Assembly: GCA_020746875.1 (NCBI GenBank)
Contig: JAGTJL010000027.1
Coordinates: 62,001 to 126,000 of the forward strand
Reading direction: 5' to 3'
Length of the DNA: 64,000 nt
From: Rhexocercosporidium sp. MPI-PUGE-AT-0058
Taxonomy: Eukaryota; Ascomycota; Leotiomycetes; Helotiales
The notes under the pieces were generated by a model that searched no databases, was not told the origin of the DNA, and saw only the letters and a program-made list of their open reading frames with translations. A program made the translations under genes and the position numbers. Shown here one piece after another: positions 10,963 to 24,400 of this stretch; position 1 is the stretch's first letter; each line of letters opens with the position of its first letter.

Positions 10963-12883
10963 TTTGCTGTCTAGAGGTTACTATCAAAGTCGGAGGGAGG
11001 TCTAAAATAGCTTACAGTCAGATATATTCTCTTACTGGGTTCCTTCTTGTGCGTTGGTGCTGGGGAATCTTTACACTAGTTAATATCTCAACTGCATTGT
11101 CAGATTCCGAGTTCTTACTCGAGTAGAATGACAGCTCAACAATATATAGAATTGTTTTTCTTGGATGATTTGAGACTTTAAATATGGAATGGGACAAAAC
11201 TTTCCTTATATATATCGCGGAAACTCCAAAGAAAGGATTATGAGACGGCTGCATGTGCCTGTGGACAGTGCCGAGTGCTATTATTGTACGAGGAATCTAT
11301 CTTGGACAAATACAGTGGTTATAGCCGTAAGCGAAGTGATTGTATTAGAAACTCATTTTTCCCCCAAGCCATATTTCGGGAGCCTGAAGCTGAATGGCTG
11401 TAATTCGCAGCACCCTGTTTGCGCACTTGTTCAGGAGGGGGGGGGCAGGGTTTGATATACACGTGATTGGTGATGTACTGAAATATCTCCTCTAGCCACA
11501 AGCGCAATCGTAGCTCTAAAGGACAAACGCTGGTCCATCACCTTCTACTTGTCAAGTCGCTGTGAGAGCATGTAACCTATAGTTTAACTACTCTATGACA
11601 GCACCGATATCTACCAGTCTCTCGCTCGAAACTCGAAGTGCCGACAGCTATTAGGTCTCGTTTGACGCTTCCCGATCGATCTCGCCGCATCGAATTCTAC
11701 ACGCAGCATCGCGATGGCTACCTTAGGCCTGGGAGTGTCACATCTACAGCGTGCGAAGTTGAGCGAGGCAGCGGTAGATCTGCCGAGTGAATTCGTGACC
11801 TGGGTCTCTACCTTCGAATTTTCACCACATGCAGCGGAATTGGAACTCTGGTCCACCCTCAGTTGGCGAGAAGATCAATCTTCTCCTCACAGAACTAGGT
11901 CTCCTTCACAAGGTACAACCACAAGAACTAAATGTTAAATTCCAACTAATTACAAGATTTAAAGATACTTATTAGCAAGGATTACTAGGGACAAGCCTGC
12001 GCCTTTCTACAACTCAGAGCGCGCTACATACATTATTCTTTTGCGAGTTGTGGACGGATCAGAACCCACTATCTCAAACACGATATAATGAGAGTACCGC
12101 ATCATTTTTAAACTCAAATCGCGGTTCTCTTACATTTTGGTAATTCCATCAATGGTGACCGATAGTCTAAATCGGTAGAAGTACCTTTTTGGGATGATTA
12201 GTACACACACCTCACAGATCTATTTGAACAAGATGGACGCATGTTGTAATGCAGCCCATGCTAATATGAAGCGAGAGCAATTTGGCTGAGATGCTTAACA
12301 TCATCGAAGAAGCTTTGTGAAGGCGCATTTATGAATCAATTGAACTAGTTGTGTTTGGCACGACCATAGCCTATGCCACTAACATTATTTGCACAGCTTT
12401 TCTGCATAAGATAGAATCATTAGCTCTAGCTCAAACTCAAAAGTCAAGATTCAAGATATTTCGGGTGATTTCTAGGGAATTTGGAAGATAGATATGACAT
12501 TCTCAAGGCTACATTAGGCCTGCATTTGATAGATCTGCTCCAGCTGTGCTTAAAATTATATTCCTCTAATACGTCTACAGAGATACAACCCGGCTTGAAG
12601 TCAAATAAATCAAATAAATCAAATAAATCAAATAAATCAAATAAATCAAATAAATCAAATAAATCAAATCAAATCTCTTCTAGAACAATTCAAGAAATCG
12701 AACCAAACACTTAGCGATACCGACACGCCATGAGTTAGAATCTCCTATAATTTCCCTCATCAAGCCGACCTTTCCGCAAACACCACGAGTGGAACATACT
12801 TTCTTCTCCTACCCTTTCTCGTCTCAATATTGTTAAAGTAGTACTCCAGATCGAATAGTAGTTTGTGGAAAGCTATTTTAAAT
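10963..12883. other. Gene-poor spacer with a minisatellite
   Basis: No gene is supported here. The only clear structure is the 9-nt repeat at 12601-12675, listed separately. Open frames around 11611-11940 are short and unrelated to any family I recognise. Confidence 0.4.
12601..12675. repeat. 9-nt minisatellite (AAATAAATC)n
   Basis: About seven near-perfect tandem copies of a 9-nt unit, AAATAAATC, ending in AAATCAAATC. In one plus frame it would read Asn-Lys-Ser repeated, but no gene model supports translation. Confidence 0.9.
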
Positions 12884-13946
12884 TTAGGCGCGAGTGACAG
12901 CAGGTTTCACCACATTCAGTTCCTCGCTGCCGGCCTCACAATCATCTTTCATAATTTCGTTCCCGTCTTTGGACTTGCCATTCATGGCTGGAAAGTATGC
13001 GCCGGGGAAAGCGACAGTCAGGAGGATGGAAGCGAAAGCAATCATTCTGCCACGACGGTTAGTCGAGAACAAAGGTGCCAGTACTTCGGAGAGCAATTTT
13101 ACATACGCTCCATCAAGAACCATGAATTCCACTTCATTTCTCATCAATGGGTTCTTCCAACCACCGGCCATTTCGGGAATTCTTCAAAGGTTAGCAGATA
13201 GACCTGTCAAAAACGACATATGGGTCAGGAAGTACATACCGGTAAACGCAACGGACCAAGATAGCAACGAAGGCAACAACGAAACAACCCATATAGAATT
13301 GGAAACCCTCCGGACCTTTGGGTGAGCGCACATGTACTACCTCCTTCCTTTCTTCTCGATGTTTGTAGAGGCTGTATGCAAAATCGAGAGACAAGATACC
13401 GCATGCCACCATAGTTGCAGCTTGAAAGCAAATGCCCGCTACCATGATGTCGTTACCTAAATCGAGTGCCTTTCGATCTGTTTTATCCGCAGAAGCCTGA
13501 ATAGTGCCTCCGATGCACTGCATCAGGAAGCCAATTATGTCGCACCCAACGAACAGCCAGGTGTAGAGCTTTGCCGACAGACGAGAGTATTGTGGTCCGT
13601 AATGACGAACGAGATGTTTCAGAGTGAGGTAGAGACCGGCAGCTAGGAGCGAAGGCGAGATGATGAGAAGAAGGATCTGTATGATAAATCCGCTATGATC
13701 CCATGGGTTGGAGTGCATCACCACTCTGCCGATGTACCCGATACATTCTCCGAGACATCCCAGACACACCACGATGGGATAGGCGCGGAGACGATATTTG
13801 ATGCCCAGGAAGACTTGCGAGAGGGCGCAGATTGCGAAAATAATGACCATGACGACGTTGCCAGCGAGACTCGGATAGTAACCATAAATTGTGTCTTCAA
13901 TAGGGCACTCGAGTGAAATGCGCTCGCACCCTTTTGTGTGTGACAT
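12884..13946 (-). CDS. RTA1-family membrane protein (lipid-translocating exporter-like)
   Basis: The product is a seven-helix membrane protein of the RTA1/RSB1 family. In yeast, members affect resistance to 7-aminocholesterol or export of long-chain bases. Three exons fit: 13240-13946, 13107-13181 and 12884-13046. They total 945 nt, or 314 aa. The 58- and 60-nt introns both begin GTATGTA. Family-like stretches are YGYYPSLAGNVVMVIIFAI, then LGCLGECIGYIGRVVMHSNPW, LLIISPSLLAAGLYLTL, LFVGCDIIGFLMQCIGGTIQ, and VYRIPEMAGGWKNPLMRNE, where the sequence crosses the first splice. The cytosolic tail is charged. The gene faces away from a Zn2Cys6 regulator across 778 bp, which suggests but does not prove linked control. 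Confidence 0.88.
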
Positions 13947-14724
13947 GGTGATGGAGATTGTAAAAGTGGAAAAAGTCTGTGTTGGAAATAGGAGTCTTGT
14001 TTGAAGAATTTTGTAACAGATGCGAGGGAAAATATTCTACAATACATAGCTATCAACACATACTTATAATTTTTCATTGCAAAGAGAATAATTATCGCTA
14101 CTCGTATCTCGTACTTTGTAGGTGACGACGCGCAAGAAAATAGATTGCGGAACATCCTGAGCCTCACTCGGAATTCATTCTACCACTATTGGGAAGCATC
14201 TTGAGCAGAGCACGTTCAACGCTTCGCTCCCCTGAGTAAAATTGCTTACTACGTACGAAGGTGCAGAGAAGGCCGAGGGGTACGTATAAGAACTCTCTTG
14301 ATTGGCCCGAGAGACAAGATCGAAAGATTATAGCATTAGAGTCAATGCGGTTCGGAACGACGATCTGACCTCCAGACACAATGTTAAACAAAGTTCACCT
14401 ACGTCTTCTCTAGAACTGATGAGACTTTCCAATAGGGATAAAGAGTTCATTTGGAGGTGGACAGCCCTTGAAGCTGAGTCAGGGTTTCGTCCAATAGCAT
14501 TGTTTACAGTGACTTCTCGCTTACCGTAAACTAAGGGAAAATCCGATAAGCGAGTTCGGGGCCCGGTGCTGCGCCTTTTGGCATGACGACCACGCGCAGG
14601 GTGGATATATGTTCTCTTGCACACATAATTTCGGGTTCGATTCGATCTCATCAAACCTTATATCTTGAAGGCCGTTCGAAGAAGAGGCCGAATTTGTACT
14701 GGGCTTGTTGTTCACGCGGACAAA
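13947..14724. promoter_or_regulatory. Shared upstream region of the RTA1-like gene and Zn2Cys6 gene
   Basis: This 778-bp stretch separates two divergently transcribed start codons (13946 minus, 14725 plus), so both promoters must lie here. I could not single out a binding site. Open frames within it are short and not credible. Confidence 0.5.
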
Positions 14725-15925
14725 ATGCCTTCCCGCCGCACCCACAAGAAATCACGACTTGGGTGTCGGGAATGTAAGAAGCGCAAAGTGAAGGTGACGA
14801 CTGTCCTTCTCTTGTGGCATGACCACGGCCCGTACTGATATGTTACTTGTAAAGTGTACCGAAGTTCGGCCTTCCTGCTCGTACTGTATACGAGCAAGTT
14901 GTCCTTGTGTCTATCCCATCTCGACCCAAACCTTGGCGCCCCGAACACCGCCAGAATCAACCATTGGTTCAAGCACATCCCCAGAAGCTTTCACGGCAAC
15001 CGGACAATCCACCGAGAACTTTGACCTACTAGATATGACGCTTATGAACCACTTCACAGCCGTCACTGCACTCACCATGTTCTCAGGCGAAAAGCAGCGG
15101 CTCGTATGGCAAACAGACATCCACTTCAAAGCACGCTCGAATCCGATGCTGATCCATGGAATCCTCTCGATAGCAGGTTTACACCTAGCAGTCCTCGAAC
15201 CCGAAAACTTCTCTCACTACCGTCTCCGCGCTCTCCATCATCACGACCTTGGTGTCCGACTTTTCAATCAGGAGCTCTCGAACATCACACAGGAGAACTC
15301 TCACATTTTGTTCTCCTTCGCGGTCATGCTAGTGGCTTGGGCGTACGCCTCACCCATGATCGCAACAGACAATCTGGAACTGGACGAGATTCTTGGTGTG
15401 TTGGAGCTTGTGCGGGGTTGCAAAACGATTTCCATGCTGCACTTGAATAGCATCAAGAACACACCTATTGGCTCGATCATCGATTTCATCCCTCACCCGA
15501 GATTGCATCAAGTGGTCCTATCGTATGTTGCACTACGCGTCTTTGAAACCTTGAGAATAACTGTTCCGGATTCCATATACGATCATGCAATTTCACGGCT
15601 GGAAAGTGTCTTCATGAAAGCCGCTGGGGAGCCCGACGAGGTTCGAACTCTGGTTGCGTGGCCGTGTTTAATAGATGAGGAAGTCTGGAGTCGCTTTAGG
15701 GCTAAGGAGCCAAAGGCTTTGTTTGTTCTTGCGCATTATGCTATGCTTTTAGAGCGCTATGAGAGGCAGTGGTGGTGGATCAGTGGGTGGTCGGAGAGGA
15801 TTTTGACTGCTGTGGGACAAGTCCTGAGTAACACAGATAAAGAGGCTTTGGGTTGGTATACTTTCATCTCTCGTGTTGATGAGCATCGCGAGGAGTTCCT
15901 CAGTATACCCAGTGTTGTAGAATGA
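14725..15925 (+). CDS. Zn2Cys6 transcription factor (Upc2-like architecture)
   Basis: Two exons, 14725-14793 and 14855-15925, give 379 aa. The 61-nt intron (GTGACGACTG to TTGTAAAG) splits the zinc cluster. The cluster, at residues 14-39, is C-x2-C-x6-C-x6-C-x2-C-x6-C: CRECKKRKVKC, then CSYCIRASCPC. It is preceded by MPSRRTHKKSRLG, the start usual in Upc2-type regulators, where the cluster sits at the extreme N terminus. The remainder (about 290 residues from FDLLDMTLMNHFTAVTAL) looks like the helical C-terminal regulatory domain of that class (HGILSIAGLHLAVLEPENFS). Upc2 itself controls sterol uptake and synthesis; many fungal relatives control other pathways. Divergence from an RTA1-family gene makes a local regulatory link worth testing. 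Confidence 0.87.
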
Positions 15926-17109
15926 AGATATATTTGCAGTCGATTTGCTCACACTGGCAATTTCTCAAAGACGATCCACCCCACTCTTGGTTCCTCCTCC
16001 TAGCCAGCAGACTGTGAACATCTGGAATCCACTCGTTCTTGGTACGAATGTATTCTTCAAGCCCCTACGAACCTTTTTTTGCGTCCTACAACCTTACGCT
16101 GTAAACTACCATGCAAGGTTGCAGACCACAAAATGACAGAAGTCACCGATTCTTCCAAGAATTGGCCATCAACCACAAGCAATCACTTTAACTGCGTCCG
16201 AATCCTATCCAACTAGTCAAACTGAAACCATTACACATCTTAGGTATTCTAAATAATCTGACCACACAAAAGCAGAGTCAAATCCTCCCAGCATGCCCCC
16301 CCGACATAGCCAGCCACTGTCCGCACAATCCACGAATCAATGCATCCCAAACCCACCCCGTCTCGATCCACAACACATTGCCATGCACGACCTACAACAC
16401 ACCCGCGCTAGCCACAGCCAAACCTGATGGTCAAGCAACACCAATGGACCATGCCTGACGCCAGCTCGCATGACGTGATACAGGACATGTATCTCACTCA
16501 TCCGAAGGACAGGCAGAAATGGACTGTATTGTCAAACCTCGCCCTCAAGGAAAATACTGGCAGAGAGCTCTCCGGTGCAGGTGGGCGCGAGCCAGTTTGA
16601 TATCCTGTTTGAAGAGGGCAAAGAGTTATGCTGAACTTTTGAGGGAATGTGAAGTTGAAGTAATGTGTGTGGTGTATTCGGGGAATACAATACACTTTCG
16701 ATTTTGTCGCTTGATGGCAAGTATCTCCTTCCTTAGGCTAAGAGTAACTCTGAAAGATTTTTAACGCCTGTTGTGATGACGACAATGATAGCTTCCACGG
16801 TACCTCTACGACTGCCTGTTTTGTAAGGCACGTATTCGACTGACTGTCATTTTGTGTGGCCTTCTCGATTTAGCGAAGAAGATGGTGGTCGATGGATTGG
16901 AAACAGACGCAGAAACCTTTAGGATTTTCTAAAAGTTACTGTTATTAGCAGCTTAGCGTAGATTACTTCGCCCCCCATAAGTTTGAGTAGTATGTCAAAA
17001 CTTAGATGTAGTAGTCATCGTGTTGGGTTCAAGCCTTCTACTGCCTCGTGAAAACAGACATCGGCATTTTTCTTCAAATACTACCACTTCTTGGTGTTAC
17101 TCACATTTT
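15926..17109. other. Intergenic region between two convergent regulators
   Basis: Nothing gene-like is seen in these 1.2 kb. This is the downstream side of both flanking genes, so terminators are expected, but no defined signal could be assigned. Confidence 0.4.
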
Positions 17110-19559
17110 TCATTGCCAGCCCCAATTATCCCAAACATCAGCTGGCACCTCTCCTCGCAAGAAAGCCATGAGTTCTGCCTCAAACATGTCAAGCGGCAGG
17201 TTTCCAACGCTATCCGATGTCGACAATTCCGCGGGTCCTTCATGTTCATAGATGTTTCCAATTGCCATTTCCTCTTCAGCTACCACAGTATCGATATCAT
17301 AAACAAGTTCTCGCCCAGGTATTGCTGCGCGCTGAGCCTCTTTCGCTGTTGATTGGAAAAGTGGTTGAACTGCTGAGCTGAGTGCAGGGTCGATCTGGTT
17401 CTAGAGAAGTCTATTAGCATAATTGCCCTCAAGCACATGGCCTGATAGCATTGCAGTAAAATTGAATAAAGCTTACATCGCCGTTAATGTTTTGATCTAG
17501 AACTCTCACGCTAGATATTGGGACGGGAGGCGGTTCTTCATTTTGCACACCTGCTTTCCGGAGCGCTTCGTGCCAGCGTAGAGCCATTGGCCACGCATAC
17601 TGCAGATCGGTCAGGGCATCAAGACAACGCTGGTAGATCAATTTTGCCGACTCGGAAAGATCCATGCAAACTGAACCCGAAAGTTAGATTGTCTGCCAAA
17701 TTTTCATCCCTGAGGAGTGGTGGTGATGCGTACGATGTGGGGTCTTCCATAAATATGACGCAAGCGAGCCACAGATGTAGGCACAAAACACCTAAACAGG
17801 AGTGTTAGATTATTTAGAGAGGCTTTGATGAAGTAGGGGGTTAAATCATTACAATGATGGGTGGAAATCCCTCCTCTCGAGATCTCAGAGGCAGGTAGGC
17901 GTCAATCTGCTCGTAGAGACTATGGACATTCTGAAAGAGGGATTCGGACATAGATTCCCAGAATGCAGGAGGAGCCGGAGACGGTTGTGGATTTTCAGAA
18001 GTAGCAACCATAATGCTAGTCGCACATATTAGCAAATCGATTCGTGAACATGTAGATACACCCACTCAGGTAAGTATATTCTACGCAGCACAATGTTGCT
18101 CAAGCGAAGGACCATGACTGTTGACAAGTATGCCTGATTTTTGTGTTAGCTCCCGAAATATACGATACATGGGGTTCTATACCAAGTCCAAAGACTCTGC
18201 TTTGTACCCTCTCAAGTTCCTGATCGACCACTGATGCTTAACCGGCAGATTTTGTTCCCAATCCCTCAACGCATTCGACAATCGGCTATATTCACTACTG
18301 ACTTCCCACGGCTTTGGAGTCACGCCATTTAGTTCCCTCTCACTGCGACAAGCACGACGAGCTACAAGTCCCCACAAGTTGTGCGACTGGATGAGACTAG
18401 CAAAGAGTGACCGCGAAGGGGTAGATATTAGATCTGGATGAGCTGCTGCTGCTTGAGTCCCTTCCAGAACGGCTCGTTCACGTGGGATGACACCGAAAGC
18501 GAAATCACTTTCTTCGCATGGGAGCTGGGCCGTCATGTCACTGAATGCGAAGGGGAATGGTGTGCTGTGACCTGAGTGGAGGTTTGTTTGGCCTATGGAA
18601 ATGATCAATATGTGTATACTTTCCAAAGGCGGGTGGGAACGTACTCTCAATCATCCAGAAAGTCCGTCGCGCCATTTCCGAATCAACCACCTGATCTGGC
18701 GTAGCATCTGGTGGCAACTGGTACGTTTCTTCTCGATGCAAGCAGAGAATACCTGCCACTGCAGCTGCGATCAACTCTCAACTTTTTCAGAAGGAATCAA
18801 ATCTACTTACTGGCTATCGCAAGGCCCATGTGCGTCTCAACCCTGTATCAGCTCATGCTAGGAAATCAGGAGTATTCACTTACCGAACTCCGATTTTTAT
18901 TCCCATTCCCCCAATCAGCAATAGAAAGCAAAAACAGCGCCTGCGTACGATCAAGCGACGATTTATACATCTCATGAGGCACAAGCTCCGTAGCCCTTGC
19001 GATGAAATACTCTGTTGCTTCTGCATTACCACCATATCTTTCAATGATACACGGGGTGAAGCGTGCGGATACACTCAATATACTTAGAAGGAGAAACACG
19101 CTAACGGATTCGAAGTCTCTGGAGAGTCTCTCTAGGAATATTGCTTTGGGGAAGAAGCCTGTACGAGACGATTAGTCAATTTGTTGAGAAGTGATGTTTG
19201 ATGGAAGTGCTAACCGAGCTGGAAATACGAGCTGCTGAGAACTCGGCAACCTTGAATGACTTCATCGAACGGAGGAAGGAGCTCTCGATGCGCACTCTTT
19301 CCAGTAGGAGATATCAAGGATATAACGGGCGATGTTGCATCATGATTACTTGTTTTCAAAGGCGGCGAGACAGTGTTGATCCTATAGTTTACAGCGTTAG
19401 ATTTACAGTCGAGATTTGAATGTTAAGTCCTGGAGTTGTACTTGCCTTGTTGTACTTTGCTTTTCCCGCCCAGCTTTAGTACGAGATCTCCGAAACTATA
19501 TCACCAATTTAGCACTCCAGTACCAATCAGAATCTGACCTCTTACCTCGCGATCACCAT
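17110..19559 (-). CDS. Fungal-specific transcription factor domain protein without a visible zinc cluster
   Basis: A 12-exon model keeps phase throughout: 19546-19559, 19442-19495, 19215-19381, 18884-19158, 18811-18835, 18645-18776, 18183-18592, 18066-18133, 17853-18015, 17734-17791, 17477-17670 and 17110-17400. It totals 1851 nt, or 616 aa. The middle carries the fungal transcription factor regulatory domain: ELLPPFDEVIQGCRVLSSSY, FQLGFFPKAIFLERL, CLHREETYQLPPDATPDQ, then MARRTFWMIESQTNLHSG and DMTAQLPCEESDFAFG. The C terminus is acidic and ends DNWGWQ. Relatives usually carry a Zn2Cys6 cluster at the N terminus. None is found within about 1 kb upstream, and the start (MVIASFGDLVLKLGG) is the least sure part. 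In a second frame of exon 2 the text RRSRTKAG resembles the residues that usually precede the cluster. Confidence 0.75.
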
Positions 19560-21410
19560 CCTTCGACCCTCTTGGAGGGAAGACGCTTCAAGCACGTGAT
19601 GTCAACAACAGACGTTACGTTTAAGGACAAGTCAAACCAACCATTCAACAGCCACAGCCGACCCAGCTTTTCGGCACCCCATACATGGCGGCACAGATCC
19701 TTCATGAATACATTTGACTCGAAGCCGGCGGCATCTATACATGTATCAGCCAGCCATTGCCAACCAAGCCGAGGCGACAACATCACTACACTTACCTCTT
19801 ACACGCCACGGGAGCTCTCTTCGCCGGCCTTTCTATTCCATCTCCTGTTGCCGGCTTGCTAGATAAATCCTGCCATGAATATCCCGGCGATAGACTAGGT
19901 TGCCGATGTATCTCTTGATCCATAATAACCTCGAATTCGAATTCGCTGTCATGGAATGGAAAGTGAAAATTCCGGTTCCCAAGGAGATGCCGGAACGCGA
20001 TTACGATCAGCCCGATGTCCTAATATAAGTTTAATGTTCAAATACTGTAGCGAAACCTGATAACGAATACAAAAGATGCCGGCCGGCGACGAGGAGGGTG
20101 GACGGATTTGACGTGCCACAGCTCGCCCGGCAAAGATGGGGGTTGCTGTTGTCAAACAAGTTGGTCATGATTGGTCGGTGATGCAATGCACGGCATGAAT
20201 TCTGATCCAGCCGCTTTTGAACTGCGATAAGACAGGAGCGGGTTAAAGTCGATTACGTATGTCAATCATGACTTTTGTGTATCATGAGGATATGGGAATG
20301 TTGCCGAAGATGGGATGTCATAATAGGTTTGTTTTTCTGGAACGGAGTGTGTGATGAGGAGTCTTGAAGTTGGGCGGAGCAATACCCCCACTTTCTGAAC
20401 GCAATACATCGAGTTCTGGGATACACTCGAGTTGGTCGTCGACCTACTCTACTCTAGATTTATCGACAAAATGAGCTAGCTCATTCTTAGATCTCGGATT
20501 GTCATTACACTTGTTGTCTTGAATATCAGTGCAGCATATCACCACTTTCGCTCAAACAAATCCAAGTCCGAATTTGGCTGCACCATCTCGGTAAAAATGA
20601 GGGTTCGTCTGCGCTTTCCCACGCCCAGTGTGAGCAAAGACTTTGTGGAGTTGATGAAGGGAAGCAGAGTTGTGCCTGATCATGGGTCCACCCGGATATT
20701 TTCGAATAAAGCTCGTCTGGGCACCCACTTGGATAGGATTTTAAGGGCAAGGTACAAGAGGGTTAGGTTCTGGATAATCCAGGTATATCAGTCGTCGAAG
20801 GGGCTATATAAACAAAGTGTGGAATCGAACTAGAAATGCCCTCATATCCGTGGCCCTACAAACCCAACTTTGGAAGTGAAATTGGCACATTTGAGAGCAG
20901 CCAGAAAGAAAGACGAGCAAGCAAACTGCTCTCGATCGATTTATACATTGAGCGAAGCTATCATGTTCCCACTGAAGAAGTTCGCTTGATGGTTGTAGTG
21001 ATTTTCTCCGGTCCCATCCGGATACCTCCTATTCAGGTACGTTACTTTACAATTACAAACATAGAACTCGCTTAATCTTCCACCCCTGATTTTGATCTGC
21101 CCAGATCCATAGGAAACATATGTGTAATGAACGCCACCCAACCGCCCGTGAAAGATCATGGAATGATAACAATCATCTCATGTCATCTTTATGCCGTCCC
21201 TTTCGGATCCAAATTTCCATAAATTCTGATCGTCGCATGGTGTAAGATCGCTCGGTCTTTGCCCGTATGGGTCCAGCCCATCCTCACTCCATTGCGAAGG
21301 AGGCATTTTTCTTGTCCTCTTTCTCGTGTACCCATTAAGTCATCTCATCGGCCCCCTACTTCATATTGCTTCTTCCCCAGGCTCACATTCATCGCATCAG
21401 ATTATCCATC
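19560..21410. other. Intergenic region
   Basis: About 1.85 kb upstream of the transcription-factor-domain gene and downstream of the Skt5-like gene. Several short open frames exist (for example 20519-20833 plus), but none has a recognisable motif. No repeat or RNA gene was identified. Confidence 0.4.
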
Positions 21411-24400
21411 TCACATGACAGCGCATTCTCCCTCATTTTGCTTGCCGACTTTAGATCTCGAGATACGTTCTCGAGCTTTGAGTCCTGCCTTCGAACCGCC
21501 TCGCTTAAGATCCTCGAGCCTCTCTCGCGCCTTCGGGAAATTCTGGGCTAATGAATGGTTAATACATGGTTCTTGTGCAGAGATTCTGAAAGGGACAAGG
21601 TGACTTACCAGCAGCTCTCCAATACCACCTCTTCGCATCCTCCAGATTAGCCGGACTGCCAATACCCACTTCAGTGAAATAGCCCATGGCGTATTCAGCC
21701 TTAGCCAGACCTGCCATTGCAGCTTTCCTTGCCCACAGATAAGCCTCGGTATCACTTTGCTGTAAGACACCTTCTGAGCCGGTCAAGTACCAACCCGAGA
21801 GCGCGAGTTCAGATTGATGTTCTTCTTGTGCTGCAGCACGAGAATACCACATGATGGATAACCTAGGATCGATCGGACAGTTAAAGAGACCGTACTCGTA
21901 CGCGGCACCAAGACGGAACTGCGAGAATTTATAGCCCAGATCAGCAGATTGCTGGAACAGGCTGAATGAGTATGTTTCGTCGCGAACAACAGAGTTGTCC
22001 GTCCCTTGTGGCGCTTCGTACAGCAGACCTAGTTCGTGGAGAGCATGAGGGTTTTCGGCGTCTGCGCGCTCAGCAGCACGTTTGAGCCAGCCAACTGCTT
22101 CGCGGGGGTTCTTAGGTTGACCGAGAAGCCCTTTTAGCTGGATCATGCCCATTTTGTACATAGCGGGGGTATCGCCGAGCATAGCTGCGCGCTTATACCA
22201 TTGGATAGCTTTCAAGGGGTCTTTGCGAGTACCACCGCCTTCTTCGTTGCCTAGCTCACAGCAGACAGCTGTTCGGTATGCCGCTGCTGCATGACCTGCT
22301 TTTGCAGCCGATTGGTAGAGAGTGAAAGCTTCCTTGTTGTCTGTTTCTAAACCCAATGCCCCTCGTCCGTAGCAATCGGCTAAGTAGAACATTGCTTCGG
22401 TATTCTGTTGTTGGACCAGTTTCTTGAGCAGTTTGTGCGCATCCATGATATACTTCTCCCGAGCCTTATTTCTAGCTCGTTGATCGGGAATCAAAGGAGG
22501 AAGAGTATCTGAAGCTTCAACTAATCTGCGTGCGAGAAGCATGGCTGATGCTTGATCGACCGGGTTGGTTTTGACAGCGATTCTGAGCTGCTCAAGCTCA
22601 GCAACTGTAACGGGTGGTGTGTCGCTAGGGGTAGCTGCCGGTGGGGCGCCATTTGGCTGTGGAGGTGGAGCTTGTTGAGCAGGGGCAATATTGTTGTAGT
22701 TTCGGACAGGAGGTGGTTTGTTGTTAGCTTGATTAGCAACAGAGTTGGGTATTAAGCCCGCACGAACCGGTGGTGGATGAGAGGGTAGGCCGTCGGCCAT
22801 TGGAGTTGGCATTGTATTCGTTCGAGCCATTCCTCCAGGACCTGGCGCATTTGGAAGGCCGTTGAAGCCTGGTTTTGGTCCGCTGGGAAGGCCGCCCATT
22901 AGTGGAGGACCTCCACGACCTGCGCCCGGAGCTGCAGACTGACTCCTGGGAGGGGGAACAAATCCGTTCTGTTGTGCTGGGTTCTCGAGTCCTCCGTACC
23001 CTTGTTGAGGCGGCCCTCGAGGCGGTTGATTGTATCCATTCCCATAACCATCATCAAACTGGCCTTGCTGGCTGTAATCGTTTGGCATCGGTGGAGCATC
23101 TCCAGCCATTTCAAAGACTGCAGCTTGAGGCTGGGCTCGGTGTCGAGTATCAGGTTGCGACTGCATAGGTTTTCCTTGCTGGTATCCTTGTTGTGGAATT
23201 GGAGGTTGAATGTGTCCATCAATAGAAGTTCCTCTTCTGTGACTTCCAGGGCCGTTGGGAACGGCGTCGAAATTTGGCATTTCCGAAGCTGTTGATCCAG
23301 GTCTCCCGGAGTGACCATCGTCATAGTACGAATCGTAAAAGTCGCTCACACTTTCATGTGCACGGTGTCCATAGCCTTGATTGCCACCACCATTTGAATA
23401 TGGGTCAGCGGGCGGAGGCTGGTTTGGGTAAGCTCGTTGGGGAGGAGGTCTGCTCCCGCCTGCCGTGGATGGTCTTGGACCTCCTCGACCTACAGGTCCG
23501 TTATATGGTGCACTTGAGCCTGGCCCATTCGCAGGCATTGGTGGTGGTTGACGTCCCATAGGTGCTGGCGCGTCGTTTGGCATAGTCATGCTTCTTGAAG
23601 GGCCACCAAACTCTCTCACAGGTGATGCTGGTCCATATCCATCACCGAAACCGGGTTCTCCATAGCCATTCTGTCGAGGCGCTCCGTATCCAGAGTTTGG
23701 ACCTGGGGGCCCCCTCCTTGGCTCGGGATAACCTTGCTGAGGTGGTCCTGGGGCAGGGTAGCCTCTGCCTTGTCCGTTCCTCGAGCTGTCCGCAGATGTT
23801 CGTCCATAATCATTTGGTGGGGGCCGTCGTTGATTGTCCAAAGAAGATCGTCCGTAGTCATCTATCGAAGCGCCCCTAGGCGGACCACTTCCCTGACTGC
23901 CATTCCCTCTAGGTCTACCCTGTGGTGGCTGGTTGCCAATATCCATAGCTTGCATCTTCTGAAGAATCTCTCGTTCCTCCGAAACCGACGTCTTCTTCTT
24001 CGCGCCTGGAAATGTAGGAAAGGGATTGTCCCACGAAGTCTGATCTGGGGACATAGGAGGGGTCTTCAATGGTTTTCGAGGCATGCCTTGGCCTGGTGGT
24101 CCTCGTGCTGGGAGAAGTCAGCTTAAGCCTAATTGCAGATGAAACGATACTCACCTCCGGGATCTGAGTTCCCATTTCTGTCCATAGGAGGTCTACCTCC
24201 TCCTCTCCCAACTGGACCGCCATTTGGATAGCCTCTTCCCTGTCCTCCTCTTGGGTCATAACCACCTCGATTCCCATCAGCGGTCGGGGGTCTTTGCATT
24301 GGTCCTCGGCTTGAATCTGCCGTTGGTGGCCTCTGCATAGGTCCGCCTGTTCTCGGCGGCGGCATACCACCTCCCCCTCGATCGTTCCCATAATATTCTT

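Noticed and set aside
12481..12714. Frame reading Asn-Lys-Ser repeats
   Set aside because: It is a minisatellite; the flanking codons show no coding signal.
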